64,000 nt of DNA, from assembly GCA_035530655.1 (NCBI GenBank), contig DATKUK010000006.1, positions 39,494-103,493 of the forward strand, given 5' to 3'. Shown one piece after another: positions 61,715-64,000 of this stretch. Under the pieces are notes generated by a model, which was not told the origin of the DNA, searched no databases, and saw only the letters and a program-made list of their open reading frames with translations. A program made the position numbers and the translations under genes. Position 1 is the first letter of the stretch. Each line of letters starts with the position of its first letter. The stretch is from DATKUK01 sp035530655 (GTDB lineage Bacteria; Planctomycetota; Phycisphaerae; UBA1845; DATKUK01).

Positions 61715-61833
61715 CTGATATCCTCCTGGCCGAAGGAAGCGCTGGACCGTGCGTACATCGCAATCGAGTCCGGCCGTTGCCTATCGGGCAAGTTTGTCCG
61801 AGTTGCGATGCGTCCGAAACAATGTTGACCGTT

Positions 61834-63285
61834 ATGGCGATTCTAAGACGGTGGACACCAATCGCAAGTGAACGTCCCGGGATCGGGCGACTTCGCGCAG
61901 GGCAAGGCGCGTTCGCCCTGATCGTTTCGGTCGGCGTGGCGGCTCTGGCCGGCTGTGGCCCGGGCGGGCAGGCGATGGCGGAGCGGGGATTACTGCTCGT
62001 CCAGACCGGTGGCGAGCGGGCGAGCGTGCCGTTGCAGAAGCTGCACATCTACGATCCGCAGACGGCGGCCAGTGCACCGGCTGAACGGATGACACTGCTG
62101 GGGCAGGAGTGGCCTCTGGAGCTTGTCTGCCGAACAGCAGACGCCACGTTCCTGGCGACACAGCGGGTGCGCGACACGGTGGATCGCACGCACCAGGAGC
62201 TGGTTGAGGTCGACCTTCAACAGCGCCGGATCGCCACGGTCATCGACCGGTTTGATCGGCTGCTCTGGGTCGATCATAACCAGATCGTTTACGGGGTGGG
62301 GCCGGACGAGGGAGTGACCGCCGCGATGGCCCGCGGGGGGCGGGCTCTGCCTGCGGTCGAATCCACCGGTTACCGGCTGATGCGGTATTGGATCACGGGG
62401 AACCTCGTCGAGGAGATCCTCGATCGTCCGCTCTGCATGTTGCATCGCCTGGACGGCACCCGGTGTGTGGCGCTTGTGACCAGGCCTCGGCCGGTCCTGG
62501 TCATGCTGGACTGGTTTACCGGCCAGCACGCCGAGGTTTTCCGCCTACCGCCCGGTGCGGCGATATCGGCCAGCGTGCTGAGTGAGGATCGACAGGCGCT
62601 GCTGTTGGCGCTGCAGTTTGCGGGCCGTCCGTGGGATCTGTTCGACCTCTATTGGATTCACGTGCCCAATCGCAGCGCGACACTTATACGCGCCAACGTG
62701 CCGTGCCCCCTCGATCGGCGGTCGCGCCTTGCGCCGCGGCTGCCGCTGGCCGCCATCGACACGGATCGTATCGTGCTGGTCGAAGCGGAGGTGACGCGCA
62801 GGGATGCTGAAGGTGTGCCGCTCGACGGGCAATACTACACCGTAATTATGAAGTTACCGACGCGGCGCGTCCTCCAACGGGTGCGCCACCCGACCGAGGG
62901 CTTGTCCGAGGCGCCCCCCGAGCCGTACCTGCCGACCGAGACGCTGGCTCGACTTGGTCTACCCGCGCCGCTGCGAGCGTCGGTGTGGCCGAGTGGGCCC
63001 AACGACGACCCGATCCTGTCGGCTTGCGACGAGGCCGCGACGTGGCGGCAATTCCTCGACTATCGCGATGGTCAACTCTGGCTGGACGATCGGACGAGCT
63101 TCGCGCCAGACGAGATCGACATGTTTGAACCCTCGCCGGGTGGCAGGGCGTTGGCTGCCAGAGTTCGGTCTTCGGGCGGCGAGGAGTTGCTGGTGGTCCA
63201 TCGCGTCAAGAATGGAAAGGCGAGCTTCCGCTTCCCGCTCGATTCGATCAGCCAACTCCACTGGCTGCCGTCTCCGGAAGACTGA
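61834..63285 (+). CDS. Large lipoprotein, possible beta-propeller
   Basis: 483 residues. Signal with lipobox LAGC (Cys41) after a long, basic n-region. The mature part has repeated strands of the kind LLWVDHNQIVYGVG, VALVTRPRPVLVML and LLVVHRVKNGKASFRF, suggesting a six- or seven-bladed propeller. Start uncertain: ATG 61834 or 61822; neither has a ribosome site. The function is not recognised. Confidence 0.7.
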   Translation: MAILRRWTPIASERPGIGRLRAGQGAFALIVSVGVAALAGCGPGGQAMAERGLLLVQTGGERASVPLQKLHIYDPQTAASAPAERMTLLGQEWPLELVCRTADATFLATQRVRDTVDRTHQELVEVDLQQRRIATVIDRFDRLLWVDHNQIVYGVGPDEGVTAAMARGGRALPAVESTGYRLMRYWITGNLVEEILDRPLCMLHRLDGTRCVALVTRPRPVLVMLDWFTGQHAEVFRLPPGAAISASVLSEDRQALLLALQFAGRPWDLFDLYWIHVPNRSATLIRANVPCPLDRRSRLAPRLPLAAIDTDRIVLVEAEVTRRDAEGVPLDGQYYTVIMKLPTRRVLQRVRHPTEGLSEAPPEPYLPTETLARLGLPAPLRASVWPSGPNDDPILSACDEAATWRQFLDYRDGQLWLDDRTSFAPDEIDMFEPSPGGRALAARVRSSGGEELLVVHRVKNGKASFRFPLDSISQLHWLPSPED

Positions 63286-63344
63286 TCAAGCATGCGGCGG
63301 CGCTTCAGGCGACGACACGTCCCGCCATCCGCTCTGGTGATGAG

Positions 63345-63488
63345 CTATGCTTCCCGGCCTTCTGACAGGCCCAGCGATTTGGCCACACGTTCGCTGTAGG
63401 CCTGATCCGCCTTGCGGAAATGCAGGACCACCTTTTCCTGAACGTATTTCGGCATCTTCGCCTGCGATGCGATCCGCCTATTGCCGGA
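63345..63488 (-). pseudogene. Catalase C-terminal remnant
   Basis: About 47 codons ending at TAG 63345-63347 read KMPKYVQEKVVLHFRKADQA, then YSERVAKSLGLSEG, which resembles the last helix of heme catalases (the 'IQER...F-KADP-YG-RVA--LGL' tail). The rest of the enzyme is absent: 75 bases upstream lies the stop of the peroxiredoxin gene. So an old catalase has been lost or replaced. The remainder of 63286-63563 shows no gene. Confidence 0.5.
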
Positions 63489-63563
63489 TCATACTCCGGA
63501 CGTCCTGTTGATCCGTCCTCTTTCTTCTCGCTTTCTTGGAGGCTTATGGCAGCCAGGACACGC

Positions 63564-64000
63564 TCACCGACTGCCTGGCTCGCCGGATTGGAGTTTATCC
63601 AGCTTGGCTCGTACGCGTTCAGCGTGGCCCTGGGCAATCACCTCCGGCCAGTGGTAGGCGATGTTCCCAGCGGGGTCGATCAACGCGGTGCTTCGAATCA
63701 CGCGCCGGCCGAAGGGGGTCTTGGCCGACGCGCCATACGCCTCCATCACGTGCTGATCGGGATCGGCCAGGAGGTCCACCTTCAAGTTGTATTTGTCGGC
63801 GACGTTCTTGTGGCTGGCCACGCTGTCAGGGCTGACGCCGAACACCTTGGCCGACAGACGCTGGAACTGAGCGTGGCTCTTGTTGAATTCCTGAGCCTGA
63901 CACGTGCAGCCCGGCGTGCCGTCTGCCGGGTAGAAATACAGCACCGCCCATCGGCCTTTTTGAGCCTGGAGGGTAACCGTCTCGCCGTCCTGGTTGGGCA
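63564..64000 (-). CDS. bcp: Bcp/PrxQ-type peroxiredoxin, N-terminus outside window
   Basis: Reduces peroxides with a cysteine thiol. The visible 145 residues start after the first strand (ETVTLQAQKGRWAVLYFYP). The peroxidatic cysteine is in GTPGCTCQAQEF. The resolving cysteine usually five residues later is replaced by Gln, and a second Cys sits at +2 instead (C-T-C). DSVASHKNVADKYNL and RSTALIDPAGNIAYHW are family sequence. The gene continues past 64000. It lies next to the catalase remnant. Confidence 0.92.
   Translation of the reverse strand, partial: PNQDGETVTLQAQKGRWAVLYFYPADGTPGCTCQAQEFNKSHAQFQRLSAKVFGVSPDSVASHKNVADKYNLKVDLLADPDQHVMEAYGASAKTPFGRRVIRSTALIDPAGNIAYHWPEVIAQGHAERVRAKLDKLQSGEPGSR

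Noticed and set aside
1..64000. CRISPR array, insertion sequence, prophage or rRNA operon
   Set aside because: No evenly spaced direct repeats with unique spacers, no transposase or phage genes, and no rRNA-like sequence were seen on either strand.

Overview
The window is a GC-rich bacterial chromosome segment with the marks of a planctomycete, most likely of the Phycisphaerae. Those marks are a formylglycine-type sulfatase beside a sialate O-acetylesterase, very large secreted parallel beta-helix proteins ending in dockerin-like repeats, a protein with the H-x9-DG motif of planctomycete pseudopilin-like (DUF1559) proteins, many small lipoproteins, and a GreA carried at the end of a ~560-residue extension, an architecture also known from Chlamydia (PVC superphylum). 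The assignment is inferred from gene content; there is no rRNA in the window.

Layout. 1-7480 (+): a tight housekeeping cluster, argH (5' cut by the window edge)-thiL-tsaE-argB-argD-argF-rph-lipoprotein-rdgB, with several stop/start overlaps. 7529-10276 (+): its own promoter, then pyruvoyl-dependent arginine decarboxylase, a deoxyhypusine-synthase-like enzyme and an agmatinase-family ureohydrolase; arginine made next door can thus be turned into agmatine and polyamines. 10588-15584 (+): a MarR regulator, two SAM methyltransferases and a three-gene osmoprotectant ABC importer. 15808-18240: decayed DNA (frameshifted GspF remnant) with a small lipoprotein and a GNAT enzyme. 18407-25363: sulfatase, sialate esterase, metG, a secreted protein, then on the minus strand a DUF6159-like membrane protein and a MazG-like enzyme. 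25451-27022 (-): MetF fused to a MetV-like Cys-rich C-terminus.

27231-28470 is a dense non-coding/decayed stretch: a truncated dockerin protein, a pseudoknot-like inverted-repeat array, a 68-residue gene, and an orphan promoter-structured RNA-terminator unit. 28528-34377 (-) encodes a 1949-residue five-module beta-helix protein. 34557-38384 holds an FHA-GAF histidine kinase, a Cys-less Rrf2 regulator and a kinase-fold protein. 38424-46579: a radical SAM protein, infA, two Gfo/Idh oxidoreductases around a tRNA-His unit, a GH130 enzyme, and an elongation-factor-like small protein. 46617-52333 (+): a transglutaminase-like protein, then an operon of N-formylglutamate-amidohydrolase-like enzyme, DUF1704/QEGLA metalloprotease and RimK/GshB-like ATP-grasp ligase, plausibly a system that adds and removes an amino acid on a peptide or protein. 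52602-58495 (-): an HYR-like lipoprotein, a membrane-anchored H-x9-DG/Ig/beta-helix/dockerin fusion and a zinc alcohol dehydrogenase, each followed within a few bases of its stop codon by a copy of a palindromic intergenic repeat. 58640-64000: the GreA fusion, two secreted proteins, a catalase C-terminal remnant and a Bcp-type peroxiredoxin cut by the window end.

The strongest candidates for new biology are the polyamine trio, the QEGLA/ATP-grasp operon, the post-stop REP-like repeat, and the two RNA structures near 27.8 and 28.3 kb. No CRISPR array, intact insertion sequence or prophage is visible.
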